Assembly: GCF_002994655.1 (NCBI RefSeq)
Contig: NZ_PPDL01000007.1
Location: 62,001-126,000, forward strand
From: Corynebacterium sp. 13CS0277
Lineage (GTDB): Bacteria; Actinomycetota; Actinomycetes; Mycobacteriales; Mycobacteriaceae
Direction: 5' to 3'
DNA: 64,000 nt
How positions within the stretch are numbered: position 1 is the first letter of the stretch; the number at the start of each line of letters is the position of its first letter. The position numbers and the translations under genes are program-made. Below the pieces are notes generated by a model that was not told the DNA's origin, ran no database searches, and was given only the letters and a program-made list of their open reading frames with translations. Of this stretch, positions 52,403-62,091 are shown piece after piece.

Positions 52403-54350
52403 AGATCTGCTCCCAACTGCGCAGGGAGACCAGCTCCGGGTGGGCGGCCCGGTAGCGCTCACGCAACTCGTCGAAGCGTTCCGCCACTTCCTTCTGCAGG
52501 GCGTAGGCCTCCTTCGCGAGCGCTGCGGCCTTCGCACGGTCGCGTTTGCGGTAGACGACACCACGGCCGTCGGCGGTGGTGACGGTGGCGCCGTCGACGC
52601 GGCTCAGGCTGAACCAGCGGGCCTCGATCGGCGCGAGGTTCGCCTGCGGCACATCATGGTGGGCGGGGTCCTGCTCACTCAGGGAGTGCTTGAGCCCCTT
52701 GAGCAGCCACAGGCCCTTTTTCACCGGGGCCAACCGGCCACCAATGTCCTTCGTCGGCACGCCGGGAATGCCGCTCGGCTGCGGCAGGTCCGCCGCCGTC
52801 GGCAGCACGACCGCATCCGGGTAGGTTTTCCGAATGGCGGCGATGCGCGGCAGGGAGGTTTCGAGAATGTCGAAGAGGTGCTCCGGGCCGGCGAGGAAGT
52901 CCCGCATCGCTTCGTTCTGGATCGCGACCGTCGAGTACTCCAGGCACAGAAGGTGCTTGAACGTCGCCTTCCGCATGGAGGCCACGAGCCCCTTGGGGCT
53001 GCCGTCGTGGTCCATGGCGGCGACGATGAGGCGGTTGCGGAGGTGGAAGTAGGCCTGCCAGTCGATGGCGTCGTCCTTGTCGGACCATGCCATGTGCCAG
53101 ATCGCGATACCCGGCCACGTGGCGGTCGGGTAGCCGGCCTTCCCGGCCCGCAGGCCGTACTCGGCGTCGTCCCACTTGATGAACAGCGGCAGCGGCTGCC
53201 CAATCTCCTGGGCCACGCACCGGGGGATCATGCACATCCACCAGCCGTTGTAATCGACGTCGATGCGGCGGTGCAGGTCGCGGGAGTCCTTGACGTCCGG
53301 GCCCTTCGAGGTGTTGTCCTTGTAGGACAGCGGCATCTCGGAGAAGTCGTGGTCATAGTGCACGTGCGGGGCGGAGGTCCACATGAAGCTGCCGCGGTCG
53401 ATGACCTCACCCATGGAGTGCAGGTGGGAACGCTCCTGCAGGTTGAGCATCTGCCCGCCGATGAGCATCGGAGTCTTCGCGTAGCGGGCGGCCTGCAGGG
53501 CGCGCAGCACACTGTCGGGCTCAATGGCGATGTCGTCATCCATGTACAGGATGTAGGGGGACTCCGCCCGGCCCGCGGCACCGGTGCCGTCCGGGCCGCC
53601 GAGAGCCTCGTACATGATGCGGGAGTAGCCGCCGGAGCCGCCCAGGTTGCCCTGCCGGAACTCGAAGAAACGCTCGCCGAAGTGGGCGGTGGCCTCTGCG
53701 TAGCCGGGCTCGTCGGCGGGGTGCTTGGTGCCCTGGTCGGGCATGATCACCGCATCAATGACACGATCAACCGCCGGGTCGGAGGCCAACGCCTCGAGGG
53801 CAGCCACCGCGTCGGCTGGGCGGTTGAACGTCGGAATGCCCACCGTCACCCGGGGGTCGAAGGGGCCCACCATGTCGCCGCTTGGCAGCCGCTGCGGGCC
53901 GGGGGCGACCGGCGCCCACCAGCCGGCGGACAGCAACTCCACATCCGTGTCGGCGGTGAGGTCGAACCAGTACCAGCCGCCATCCTCAAACGGCGCCAAG
54001 TCCAACACGAACTCAGCCACCCCGTCGACGGTGCGGCCGCCGCACCCAATGCGGGAGCCGTCCATCTTGGAGCGGTACACCTCCACGCGGGCGGTGCCGG
54101 ACACCTCCACCCGGAGCACCACCTGCGACAGCTGCGACCAGCGCCGCCAGTAGGAGGCGGGGAACGCGTTGAAATACGTCTCGAAGCTCACCTCCGCGCC
54201 CGCGGGAATCCGCATCGCGGTGCGGCTCTCCCACGTGCAGCGGGAACCGCCGGCGGTCTCAAGGAGGTAGAGGGAGCGCACGTCGTGCGGCTCGCCCGCC
54301 CGGGGCAGCAGAACCCGTTGCAGTTGTTCAACAGCCTGACTAGCGCTCAC
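52395..54350 (-). CDS. glfT2: Galactofuranosyltransferase GlfT2
   Basis: Polymerises galactofuranose from UDP-Galf with alternating beta-1,5 and beta-1,6 links to make the galactan backbone. The 651-residue protein has an N-terminal beta-sandwich (about residues 1-150), a GT-A domain with the DDD metal motif in ILYMDDDIAIEP (about residue 270), the acceptor/base region with LFIKWDDAEYGLRAG (about residue 390), and a helical C-terminus. The GTG at 54350 is chosen by AAAGGG spacing. It heads the glfT2-PAP2-ubiA operon. Confidence 0.9.
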   Translation of the reverse strand: MSASQAVEQLQRVLLPRAGEPHDVRSLYLLETAGGSRCTWESRTAMRIPAGAEVSFETYFNAFPASYWRRWSQLSQVVLRVEVSGTARVEVYRSKMDGSRIGCGGRTVDGVAEFVLDLAPFEDGGWYWFDLTADTDVELLSAGWWAPVAPGPQRLPSGDMVGPFDPRVTVGIPTFNRPADAVAALEALASDPAVDRVIDAVIMPDQGTKHPADEPGYAEATAHFGERFFEFRQGNLGGSGGYSRIMYEALGGPDGTGAAGRAESPYILYMDDDIAIEPDSVLRALQAARYAKTPMLIGGQMLNLQERSHLHSMGEVIDRGSFMWTSAPHVHYDHDFSEMPLSYKDNTSKGPDVKDSRDLHRRIDVDYNGWWMCMIPRCVAQEIGQPLPLFIKWDDAEYGLRAGKAGYPTATWPGIAIWHMAWSDKDDAIDWQAYFHLRNRLIVAAMDHDGSPKGLVASMRKATFKHLLCLEYSTVAIQNEAMRDFLAGPEHLFDILETSLPRIAAIRKTYPDAVVLPTAADLPQPSGIPGVPTKDIGGRLAPVKKGLWLLKGLKHSLSEQDPAHHDVPQANLAPIEARWFSLSRVDGATVTTADGRGVVYRKRDRAKAAALAKEAYALQKEVAERFDELRERYRAAHPELVSLRSWEQIFG

Positions 54351-54479
54351 GAAAGACCCTTTCCATACGTGCACTCATAACACGCCTAGCCTACTGGCTC
54401 AGCCCGGCCCCACCCGCGAGCTACACGGCTTTGACGCCCCGCAGCACGAGCCCCCGCGGAAAGTTCGACACTGGCAGTC

Positions 54480-54540
54480 GTGGAAGTTTCCACTCGACAC
54501 GGGTGGAAACTTCCACCCCTTTCTCTCTGAAACTTCCAAC
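54480..54540. repeat. Repeated GTGGAA..TTCCAC operator-like sites before the ATPase gene
   Basis: GTGGAAGTTTCCAC (54480-54493) and its reverse complement GTGGAAACTTCCAC (54503-54516) form a 14-bp inverted repeat with a 9-base spacer; each half is itself nearly palindromic. A third, partial copy (GAAACTTCCAAC) is at 54529-54540. The set ends 22 bases before the ATG at 54563. Confidence 0.6.
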
Positions 54541-54562
54541 TGACAATGGTTACGCTGGCCCC

Positions 54563-56145
54563 ATGAGCACGTACAGGCCGCGCGTCATCGACGCCCAGAT
54601 CCGCCACGGGCTGTCCACGGCCGGCGCCGTGGAGATCCATGGCGTCCGCGGGTGCGGAAAGACAACGACAGGGACGCACATCGCCGCAGAGTCCCTCCTC
54701 GGGGAAGGACCCGCAGCCCGCTTCATCGACGACTGGCACCAGGCACCACAGGCCGCCGCCGTCCGCCACGCACTCGACGATCAGCGGCACACGGGGCAAT
54801 TCCTCCTCGCCAGTTCGACGCTGCACGCGGAGACTGATCGCGTGCACCGGCTACTCATGCGGACGATGACCTGGGCGGAGTCAGGAGACGCAAGCGGCGA
54901 CATCAGCATCCGCGCGTTGCTCGCGGGCGAGGACGTGCCCGCGCGTCTCAGCGACAACAACCTGCTCCCTGCGGTGCGCAGGATTGTGGTGGGAGGCTGG
55001 CCCGGGCGAGAGGCTGATGCGCCGGACGACGCGCTTGCGCGCAACCGCGCACTCCTCGAGGAGTTCATCAACCACGACTTCCCGCGCATGACACCCCGGC
55101 GCCGCCTGCCGGGGCAGTTCGCCGCCTACCTGGCCTCCCTTGCGGGCCTGGCTGCGCAGAGCACAACGAAGACGGCGGTGCTGCGCCGCACCAACGAGGG
55201 CTACCCGGTTGCACGGACGTCACTCGCCGACATCACCACCTTCCAGGAGCTCGCGGAACGCATGCACCTCCTGGAGTTGCTGCCCGCATGGTCCCCGGAA
55301 TTGACCTCCGCGCAGGCGGCATCAACGAAGCCGACGTACCACCTCGCGGATCCGTCGCTCGCCGCCGCGCTGCTTGGCGCCGGGCCTGAGCGCCTCCTCG
55401 CCGAACCCCGCACACTGGGCTTCCTTTTCTTATCCCAGGTGGTCCACGACGTTCGTGTCTTTGCTGACGCACTCGGCGCCAGGGGTGTGTACCACTACAG
55501 GGACCACAAGAGGCGCGACGTCATCGACATCGTCGTCGAGTCCTCCACCGGCGCATGGATCGCCATCAACGTGGCACTCTCCTCGGCGATCGAGCGAGCT
55601 GCTCAGAATCTGCTGCGGGTGACGGCAAAGATGCGCCGGGCACCCACTCGCCTCGTTGTGGTGGTTCCCTCGAAGTGTTAGCTCCAGGTTTTTGGTAGGG
55701 GTGTTCCGGGCAGTTGGTAGCCCGTGATTCCGGCTATTTGGTAGGGGGTGCCCAGCGCGTTCGCGACCCCAGAGATTTTCATTTACAGGGACGAGCAGAA
55801 CCGCACATAGGGCCGGTGGCGGAGAGCTGGCACTGTGCCGACTCCGCCCCTTCGTAGCGTGCGCAAGCGCGCTGACAGACCTGCGCAAAGCGGTCTGGCA
55901 GATCTGGGTACCCCGGTTGTGAAAATCGCTGCCCAGCAGAGTTCCCACACGTTCTCAGTGAGCCAACGTACGAGCCTGAGGATTTTCAATAATGACGAGG
56001 CGATAGGCCCTACCAACTACCCGGAATTGGCGCTACCAACTACGCGGACCGCCCCTACCAACTACCCCGATTTCACACCTCGGGGCCGGGGTATACCCGC
56101 AGCGATGGGGTGTGCGTGGTGCCCTTGGACCAGCTGGGGCTGTAA
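54563..56145 (+). pseudogene. AAA_14/DUF4143 ATPase gene interrupted near its 3' end by a transposon-like element
   Basis: The intact upstream part codes for residues 1-370: an AAA_14-type ATPase with P-loop GVRGCGKTT (near residue 26), a Walker B-like ARFIDDWHQ, and a long DUF4143 helical/nuclease-like C-terminal domain. The current frame reads two element codons (AAG, TGT) and stops at TAG (372 residues), so it lacks the usual closing segment. After the element (55673-56077) and a CCTCG duplicate, the missing part reads on in frame as GPGYTRSDGVCVVPLDQLGL and stops at 56145. Rejoined, the protein is about 390 residues. In the nuclease-like region the usual E-x-K pattern is INVAL, so those catalytic residues were lost too. 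DUF4143 ATPases are widespread and poorly understood. Confidence 0.85.
55673..56077. mobile_element. 405-bp non-autonomous transposon-like element (MITE) with triplet TTGGTAG ends
   Basis: Left end: TTGGTAG at 55692, 55714 and 55738. Right end, inverted: CTACCAA at 56010, 56033 and 56055. The outer copies lie exactly 23 bases from TGT (55676) and ACA (56077), and the sequences between copies also match (for example TCCG and ATTCCGG). A CCTCG direct repeat flanks it (55668-55672 and 56078-56082). Multiple transposase-binding-like repeats, TG/CA ends and a 5-bp duplication are traits of IS21-, Mu- or Tn7-type elements. The 270-base interior has no recognisable gene. Three bases (AAG) stand between the left duplicate and TGT. 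Confidence 0.85.
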
Positions 56146-56160
56146 AACGGCACGACGAGT

Positions 56161-56191
56161 AGCCCCCGGACCACCCCTGGATCCGGGGGCT
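56161..56191. terminator. Terminator between the split ATPase gene and the HNH gene
   Basis: AGCCCCCGGA pairs with TCCGGGGGCT around an 11-base loop. It lies 15 bases after the original ATPase stop (56145) and 17 bases from the convergent HNH gene stop, so it probably serves both. Confidence 0.7.
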
Positions 56192-56207
56192 GCTCTCGCC
56201 CCACCGC

Positions 56208-57467
56208 TTACGGCCCCCGCAAGTGCCGCAGTGTTTCTCCTGCCGCGAACCGCGACATCGTGGACTCTCCTTCCGTGGCCCGGCCACGGAACTTGAATCT
56301 GACTTTGCCGTCACCATCCCGCTGGAACTGGCCCCGAGTCCGGTTCGGCCCCGCGTCCCGGTTCAGCCCATGATGCCTGGCACACAACAACGCGAGATTG
56401 CCGACGTCGGTTTTTCCGCCGTACCGCCAGGCCTTCAAATGATGCACCTGACACCGGGCACTCCCCTGATTACACCCCTCCGCCTGGCACACACCCTGCT
56501 CGGCATGCAACGCAATCCGCTGCGCCACCGACGCAAGCCTCTCCGTGCGGCCCAGTGCGATGGGGACGAAGGTGACCGGATCGTGGATACACAACCACCA
56601 ATCCGCCTCATCGATCAGTGCCTGCACCTCGTGGCCATTCAACGTGCCACCAGTGCTTGCTAGATACTCAGCCTGCGTGCCCAACAACTCCTGGGCGGTG
56701 ACACTGACCACCAGGGCAGGCGCCCCACTGCCCACAGTGATGGCCCGCTTTAAGCCCTCGATCGCAAGCCACGCCGGGTTCGGCCCCTCATCATCCTTCT
56801 TCTTCTTTGATTTCTTGGCGTGCCGCAAGGCTCCCTTCATCACGGCCTCCCCCTGGGCGATAAACCCATCGAGAAGACCTTTCGTCGTCGGATTGCACTT
56901 CGCCGTCAACGTGTACAAGCCATCAGCGTCCGTGGTGCTGCTCCAGTGCAAGCTTTCCGCACCCGGCTTCGCCGGCTCACGATCAGAAGCCGGCTCCTGC
57001 CGCTCCTTCAACATGCGCTTCGCGTCCTTGATCGGCCGGCCAGCCACCAGGCGGGCCAACTCCAACCGCGCGGTGGGGTCCTCCGGGGTGGCCTTCCCCT
57101 CATTGGCTTTCACCACCGCAGCATTGATGTCATCCACCGTGGCGTCACTCAGCACACCACTCAGGTGCATGTCGCGGAATTCTGCTTGCGCTGCGCGCTG
57201 GTCTTTGCGCACCGGCTTATACATCGACGCGCCCCGGGTGATGAGCTTCTTCGCCTCCCGGGTGGGCACAGCGTAGAGCTCTGCGAGGTAGTCCTCAGTG
57301 CGCGGGGAACCCACCTCATCGCCGGCGTGGTCTTGATCGGCGTAGTAGGCGTACTCAGCGATGAGGTGTTGGGCAGCACGAAGCTGCGGCTGCGCTTGTT
57401 CCATCGCTGCGCGCCGCTGTTCGGAGGTCATGCTGGGCATGGCCTGGGTGAGGCTGATCCAATCCAT
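56208..57467 (-). CDS. 13E12-family (DUF222) HNH endonuclease
   Basis: A 419-residue protein with the helical DUF222 region of the 13E12 repeat family (MTSEQRRAAMEQA..., AELYAVPTREAKKLI) and a C-terminal HNH nuclease motif: QAEGCNQGSARCQVHHLKAWRYGG through NLALLCARHHGLNRD, with the HH, Asn and His of the metal centre. Such genes are common and often multicopy in actinobacteria; their role (homing, mobile element or defence) is not settled. The ATG at 57467 is chosen because the upstream extension overlaps the gtrA terminator. It has lower GC than its neighbours and a poly-Lys stretch (KKSKKKKDD), suggesting acquisition. Confidence 0.85.
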   Translation of the reverse strand: MDWISLTQAMPSMTSEQRRAAMEQAQPQLRAAQHLIAEYAYYADQDHAGDEVGSPRTEDYLAELYAVPTREAKKLITRGASMYKPVRKDQRAAQAEFRDMHLSGVLSDATVDDINAAVVKANEGKATPEDPTARLELARLVAGRPIKDAKRMLKERQEPASDREPAKPGAESLHWSSTTDADGLYTLTAKCNPTTKGLLDGFIAQGEAVMKGALRHAKKSKKKKDDEGPNPAWLAIEGLKRAITVGSGAPALVVSVTAQELLGTQAEYLASTGGTLNGHEVQALIDEADWWLCIHDPVTFVPIALGRTERLASVAQRIALHAEQGVCQAEGCNQGSARCQVHHLKAWRYGGKTDVGNLALLCARHHGLNRDAGPNRTRGQFQRDGDGKVRFKFRGRATEGESTMSRFAAGETLRHLRGP

Positions 57468-57596
57468 GCCGCACACCCTAAGAGCACGCCCAAGCAGAAA
57501 TCTAGAGGGTGCGCGCAAGCCTGTGGACAACTCGCCCCACCCACACCGTTTGCCCAGGTTAGAGGGGGCGCGAACCTTGGTCCACAGGCATGAAAA

Positions 57597-57618
57597 AAGC
57601 CCCACCGAGGTGGGGCTT
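57597..57618 (-). terminator. Terminator after gtrA
   Basis: AAGCCCCACC pairs with GGTGGGGCTT, followed on the minus strand by TTTTTC. It begins six bases after the gtrA stop at 57624. Confidence 0.85.
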
Positions 57619-57623
57619 GTGGG

Positions 57624-58058
57624 CTAGGTGCGTTTCTGGAACACCCAGTTGCGCTGGAGGAGGAAGTTCAGCACGGTGGCCACAGCCTGGGAGAAGAACC
57701 AGGCGAGGAACATGCGGTAGTTGCCGTCGTAGACGGTGCGCACGATGGCGTCGACTCCGACGGCGGCGATGAAGCAGAACACGTAGGAGGCGGCGGCGCG
57801 GAGCATTTCCGCCTTACTCCGTTCGCCACTGAAGGTGAAGAAGGAGTTGAGGATGTAGGCGCAGGTGGAGCCCAGGATGTAGGAGCCTGCGCGGGCCGCC
57901 ATGGGGGTGACGACGTGAAGGAGCAGGGTGCGGGATCCGTAGTCGACGCAGGCGCTGATGAGGCCGACGATGACGAAGCGGATGAGCTGGGTGGTCACGC
58001 CCTTGAGCGGGTTGCGGGCCCGGCGGGCGCGTTGCACTGCGGTCAGTGGTTTATCCAC
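57624..58058 (-). CDS. GtrA-family membrane protein (Rv3789-like)
   Basis: A 144-residue protein with four hydrophobic segments and the GtrA pattern: FVIVGLISACVDYGSRTLLL, an SYILGSTCAYILNSFFTFS segment with the conserved Asn-x-x-(F/W)-x-F, and a closing VLNFLLQRNWVFQ. GtrA proteins are thought to act on polyprenyl-phosphate sugars; Rv3789 has been linked to decaprenyl-phospho-arabinose handling. It lies 16 bases after glf and is its operon partner. The gene ends at a strong terminator. Confidence 0.8.
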   Translation of the reverse strand: MDKPLTAVQRARRARNPLKGVTTQLIRFVIVGLISACVDYGSRTLLLHVVTPMAARAGSYILGSTCAYILNSFFTFSGERSKAEMLRAAASYVFCFIAAVGVDAIVRTVYDGNYRMFLAWFFSQAVATVLNFLLQRNWVFQKRT

Positions 58059-58074
58059 GGCTGGTCCCTGGGTG

Positions 58075-59295
<1,221 letters not shown>

Positions 59296-59371
59296 TCACA
59301 AAAATCACACTAGACATCTAGTTAAACGCTGGTATCATCTGCCACAACTCTATACTTTGACCCCATCGGAG

Positions 59372-60835
59372 ATGTCTGTGTTTTCCCGCTCCCGCCGCCG
59401 CATCAGCGGCCCCACCCGCCGGCCGGTGGCCGCCACTGTGGCGGCTGCCGCCCTGGCCGCCACGGGCGGCCTCGTCTACGTCACCACCTCCGCCCCGCAG
59501 GGCTTCGTCGTCACCGACGGTGACGCCCCCGCCCCCATCGACGCCACCATCGAGGAAACCGCCTTCGCCAGCGGCGAGCCGATCGTCGTCGACGACGCCG
59601 CCATCGTCACCCAGGGCGAGGAACCGGGCCCGAAAACTGTCCGCGAGTTCACCCGCGAGCAGCCATTCTCCATGCTGGCCCTGACCTGGACCTCGGAGCA
59701 GGACATCGCCGCCTTCTTCCGCGCACAGCGCGCCGACGGCACCTGGTCGCAGTGGTACGACGCGGAACCCCTGTCGGAGAAGGAAGGCAACGGCACCCAC
59801 GGCACCGAGCCGATCTTCCTCGAGCCGACGACCCGCGTGCAGGTGTCCACCACTGGCGTGGATGCGGTGGAGCCGCCGGCGGATCTCACCGCCGTGTTCA
59901 TCGACGGCCACGCCGAGCAGGGTGCCGCCATTGAGCTCACCGCCGACTCCGACGGCCTGACCCGCGTGGTGTCCCGCAAGGGCTGGGGCGCGGACGAAAA
60001 CCTGCGCTGCCAGAACCCCACCATCGACGATGGCGTCTCCGCCATCACGATCCACCACACCGCCGGCAGCAACAACTACAGCAAGGCTGAAGCCGCGGGC
60101 ATCATGCGCGGCATTTACAAGTACCACGCCAGCAACCTCGGCTGGTGCGACGTCGGATACAACGCCCTGGTCGATAAGTACGGCACCATCTACGAGGGCC
60201 GCGCCGGCGGCCTCAACAAGGCGGTGCAGGGCGCCCACGCGGGCGGCTTCAACGAAAACACCTGGGGCATTTCCATGATGGGCGACTACTCGACCGTCAC
60301 CCCCTCCGCCGCGACCATCAAGTCCGTCGGCGAACTCGCCGGCTGGCGGGCCTACGTGGCGGGCTTCGATCCGAAGGGCTTCGACGTCCACACCTCGGAG
60401 GGCACCTCCTACACGAAGTACCCCTACGGCACGAGCGTGACCCTGCCGAACATTTTCGCCCACCGCGACGTCGGCACCACCACCTGCCCCGGCGACGCCG
60501 GCTACGCCCAGATGGATGCCATCCGCGACATCGCCAAGAAGAAGCACACCGCCCTGTCGCAAGGCACCGACACCACCACGCCCCGCACCCGCGGCGGCGA
60601 CACGGTGACCGCGCCCACCACGGCCACCACCCCGCCGAGCGGCATTACCCCCGCCGAGGGCGATGCGGGCCGGGCACTCGGCAGCATGGACAACCTCTCA
60701 AGCTCCGAGGGCACCACCGCAGACACCGGCGACAACCTCACCGGTGAGGACATCAAGGACTTCCTCGCCACCGTCGGCACCCTCGTGGAGACCGGCCGCC
60801 GCCTCGAGGAAACCACCCGCCCCTACCGGCAGTAA
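59372..60835 (+). CDS. PGRP-type N-acetylmuramoyl-L-alanine amidase-like secreted protein (Rv3811-like)
   Basis: A 487-residue exported protein. After a signal sequence (RPVAATVAAAALAATGGL) comes a domain of about 150 residues, then a peptidoglycan-recognition/amidase_2 domain. Zinc ligands are seen in ITIHHTAGSNN (first His pair) and FAHRDVGTTTCPGD (His plus Cys), with a conserved GWCDVGYNALVDKYG. The C-terminal 90 residues are Thr/Pro-rich and low-complexity, perhaps spanning the wall. In M. tuberculosis the gene near glf is Rv3811 (csp). The ATG at 59372 directly follows CATCGGAG. Confidence 0.8.
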   Translation: MSVFSRSRRRISGPTRRPVAATVAAAALAATGGLVYVTTSAPQGFVVTDGDAPAPIDATIEETAFASGEPIVVDDAAIVTQGEEPGPKTVREFTREQPFSMLALTWTSEQDIAAFFRAQRADGTWSQWYDAEPLSEKEGNGTHGTEPIFLEPTTRVQVSTTGVDAVEPPADLTAVFIDGHAEQGAAIELTADSDGLTRVVSRKGWGADENLRCQNPTIDDGVSAITIHHTAGSNNYSKAEAAGIMRGIYKYHASNLGWCDVGYNALVDKYGTIYEGRAGGLNKAVQGAHAGGFNENTWGISMMGDYSTVTPSAATIKSVGELAGWRAYVAGFDPKGFDVHTSEGTSYTKYPYGTSVTLPNIFAHRDVGTTTCPGDAGYAQMDAIRDIAKKKHTALSQGTDTTTPRTRGGDTVTAPTTATTPPSGITPAEGDAGRALGSMDNLSSSEGTTADTGDNLTGEDIKDFLATVGTLVETGRRLEETTRPYRQ

Positions 60836-60839
60836 ACAC

Positions 60840-60872
60840 ACGACCACCAGAGCCACACGGCCTGGTGGTCGT
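60840..60872. terminator. Bidirectional terminator between the PGRP gene and the MFS gene
   Basis: ACGACCACCAG pairs with CTGGTGGTCGT around an 11-base loop. It starts 4 bases after the PGRP stop and ends 1 base before the MFS stop on the other strand. Confidence 0.8.
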
Positions 60873-60873
60873 C

Positions 60874-62091
60874 TCATGTGTGCGCCGCTGCGGGCTGGCG
60901 CCGCAGCCACCAGCCCACGGCACCTGCGACCGCGACCACAACGGCGGCGGCCACCACAGCGGCAGCACCCATGCCCGCCGGGCCGACGGTGCGCTCCACG
61001 GCGCCGGCCATCCAATAGCCCACCGGCATGAGGCTCAAGCCGACGAAGGCGTCGACGGCGAACACCTTGCCCTGATCCGCGTGCGGAATCACCGCCTGCG
61101 CGGTCGAGGTGAAGTGAATGACGAAGCACTCCAGGCCAATGCCCGCCACCACAGCAGCGGCGGCCACCACCCACAACTCGTCACTGAGGAACAACGCCAC
61201 CATCGGCGCAGCCTTCCCCACCTGCCCCAGCACGGCCGCCGACACCGGGTGCCGGAACGACACCCGCCCAAAGATACTCGCGCCCACAATGAGACCGGCA
61301 GCGAAACAACTACCGATGACGCCCCACCCGGCAGCGCCCCAGCCGACGGCCACGGCACGCACCGGCCCCCAGGTGGCGTACACCGCCGCCCACAGGACAT
61401 TGATCACCGCGCACGACACACTCACCACCGCGAACCAGCGGGTGCGGGCAAACAACACCCACCCCGCCACAAGCTCGCGGAGGAAGTGCCGGGCCTCCGG
61501 GCGCGGCAGGGGCGGCAGGAACGACACCACGACACTCGCCGCCACGAACACGGCCGCCACCACCGCCGCCGACAGTGACATGCCGACACGGTGCAGCAGC
61601 CCGCCAGCGACCGCCGGGGCAACAACGCTCGCCACACTCACCGTGGTCCGCAGCCGGCCATTCGCCCGCACCAACTCCTCAGCGGGCACAAGCTGCGGCA
61701 CGACCGACTGCAGCGCCGGCCCCACCAGCCCGGAGATCACGCCACCGCACCCGGCCAACGCCACGATCGCGGGCCGGGGAAGCTGCCCCGCCCACAGCAA
61801 TGCCGCATAGGTGGCAAAGACGACCGCCTGCGCCACGTAACACACCTGCATCAACGTGCGGCGGGCACTCCTGTCCACGACTGCACCGGAGACAAACGTC
61901 GAGACCAACTGGCCAACAACCTGCGCGCCTAACGCCCGGGCCAGCAGCTGACCCGACTCGCCGTCCAGTGACACGCACACGAATGCGACCACAACGGGTC
62001 CCGCACTCGCACCAGCGGCCGCGCACACCCGCGCGAAGACAAACAATCCCAGCGGACTGATCCGCGCAGGGGGCACGCCCGCTGGGGTCAC
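60874..62091 (-). CDS. Major facilitator superfamily transporter
   Basis: A 405-residue protein with twelve hydrophobic segments. It is an MFS drug/efflux-like permease, with VVDRSARRTLM in the loop between helices 2 and 3 (the place of the MFS motif A D-R-x-x-R), and PAEELVRANGRLRTTVS in the central region, typical of enterobactin-exporter-like MFS (MFS_3). The start GTG at 62091 overlaps the TGA of the upstream gene by GTGA. The substrate is unknown. Its GC-rich coding contrasts with the lower-GC genes immediately upstream. Confidence 0.8.
   Translation of the reverse strand: MTPAGVPPARISPLGLFVFARVCAAAGASAGPVVVAFVCVSLDGESGQLLARALGAQVVGQLVSTFVSGAVVDRSARRTLMQVCYVAQAVVFATYAALLWAGQLPRPAIVALAGCGGVISGLVGPALQSVVPQLVPAEELVRANGRLRTTVSVASVVAPAVAGGLLHRVGMSLSAAVVAAVFVAASVVVSFLPPLPRPEARHFLRELVAGWVLFARTRWFAVVSVSCAVINVLWAAVYATWGPVRAVAVGWGAAGWGVIGSCFAAGLIVGASIFGRVSFRHPVSAAVLGQVGKAAPMVALFLSDELWVVAAAAVVAGIGLECFVIHFTSTAQAVIPHADQGKVFAVDAFVGLSLMPVGYWMAGAVERTVGPAGMGAAAVVAAAVVVAVAGAVGWWLRRQPAAAHT

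Noticed and set aside
55714..56061. CRISPR-like array from repeated TTGGTAG
   Set aside because: The repeats are only seven bases with matched spacers and are inverted between the ends, which fits transposon ends and not direct CRISPR repeats; no cas genes nearby.
55681..56076. Hidden protein gene in the 405-bp element
   Set aside because: Frames on both strands are short and have no likeness to transposase, helper ATPase or resistance proteins.
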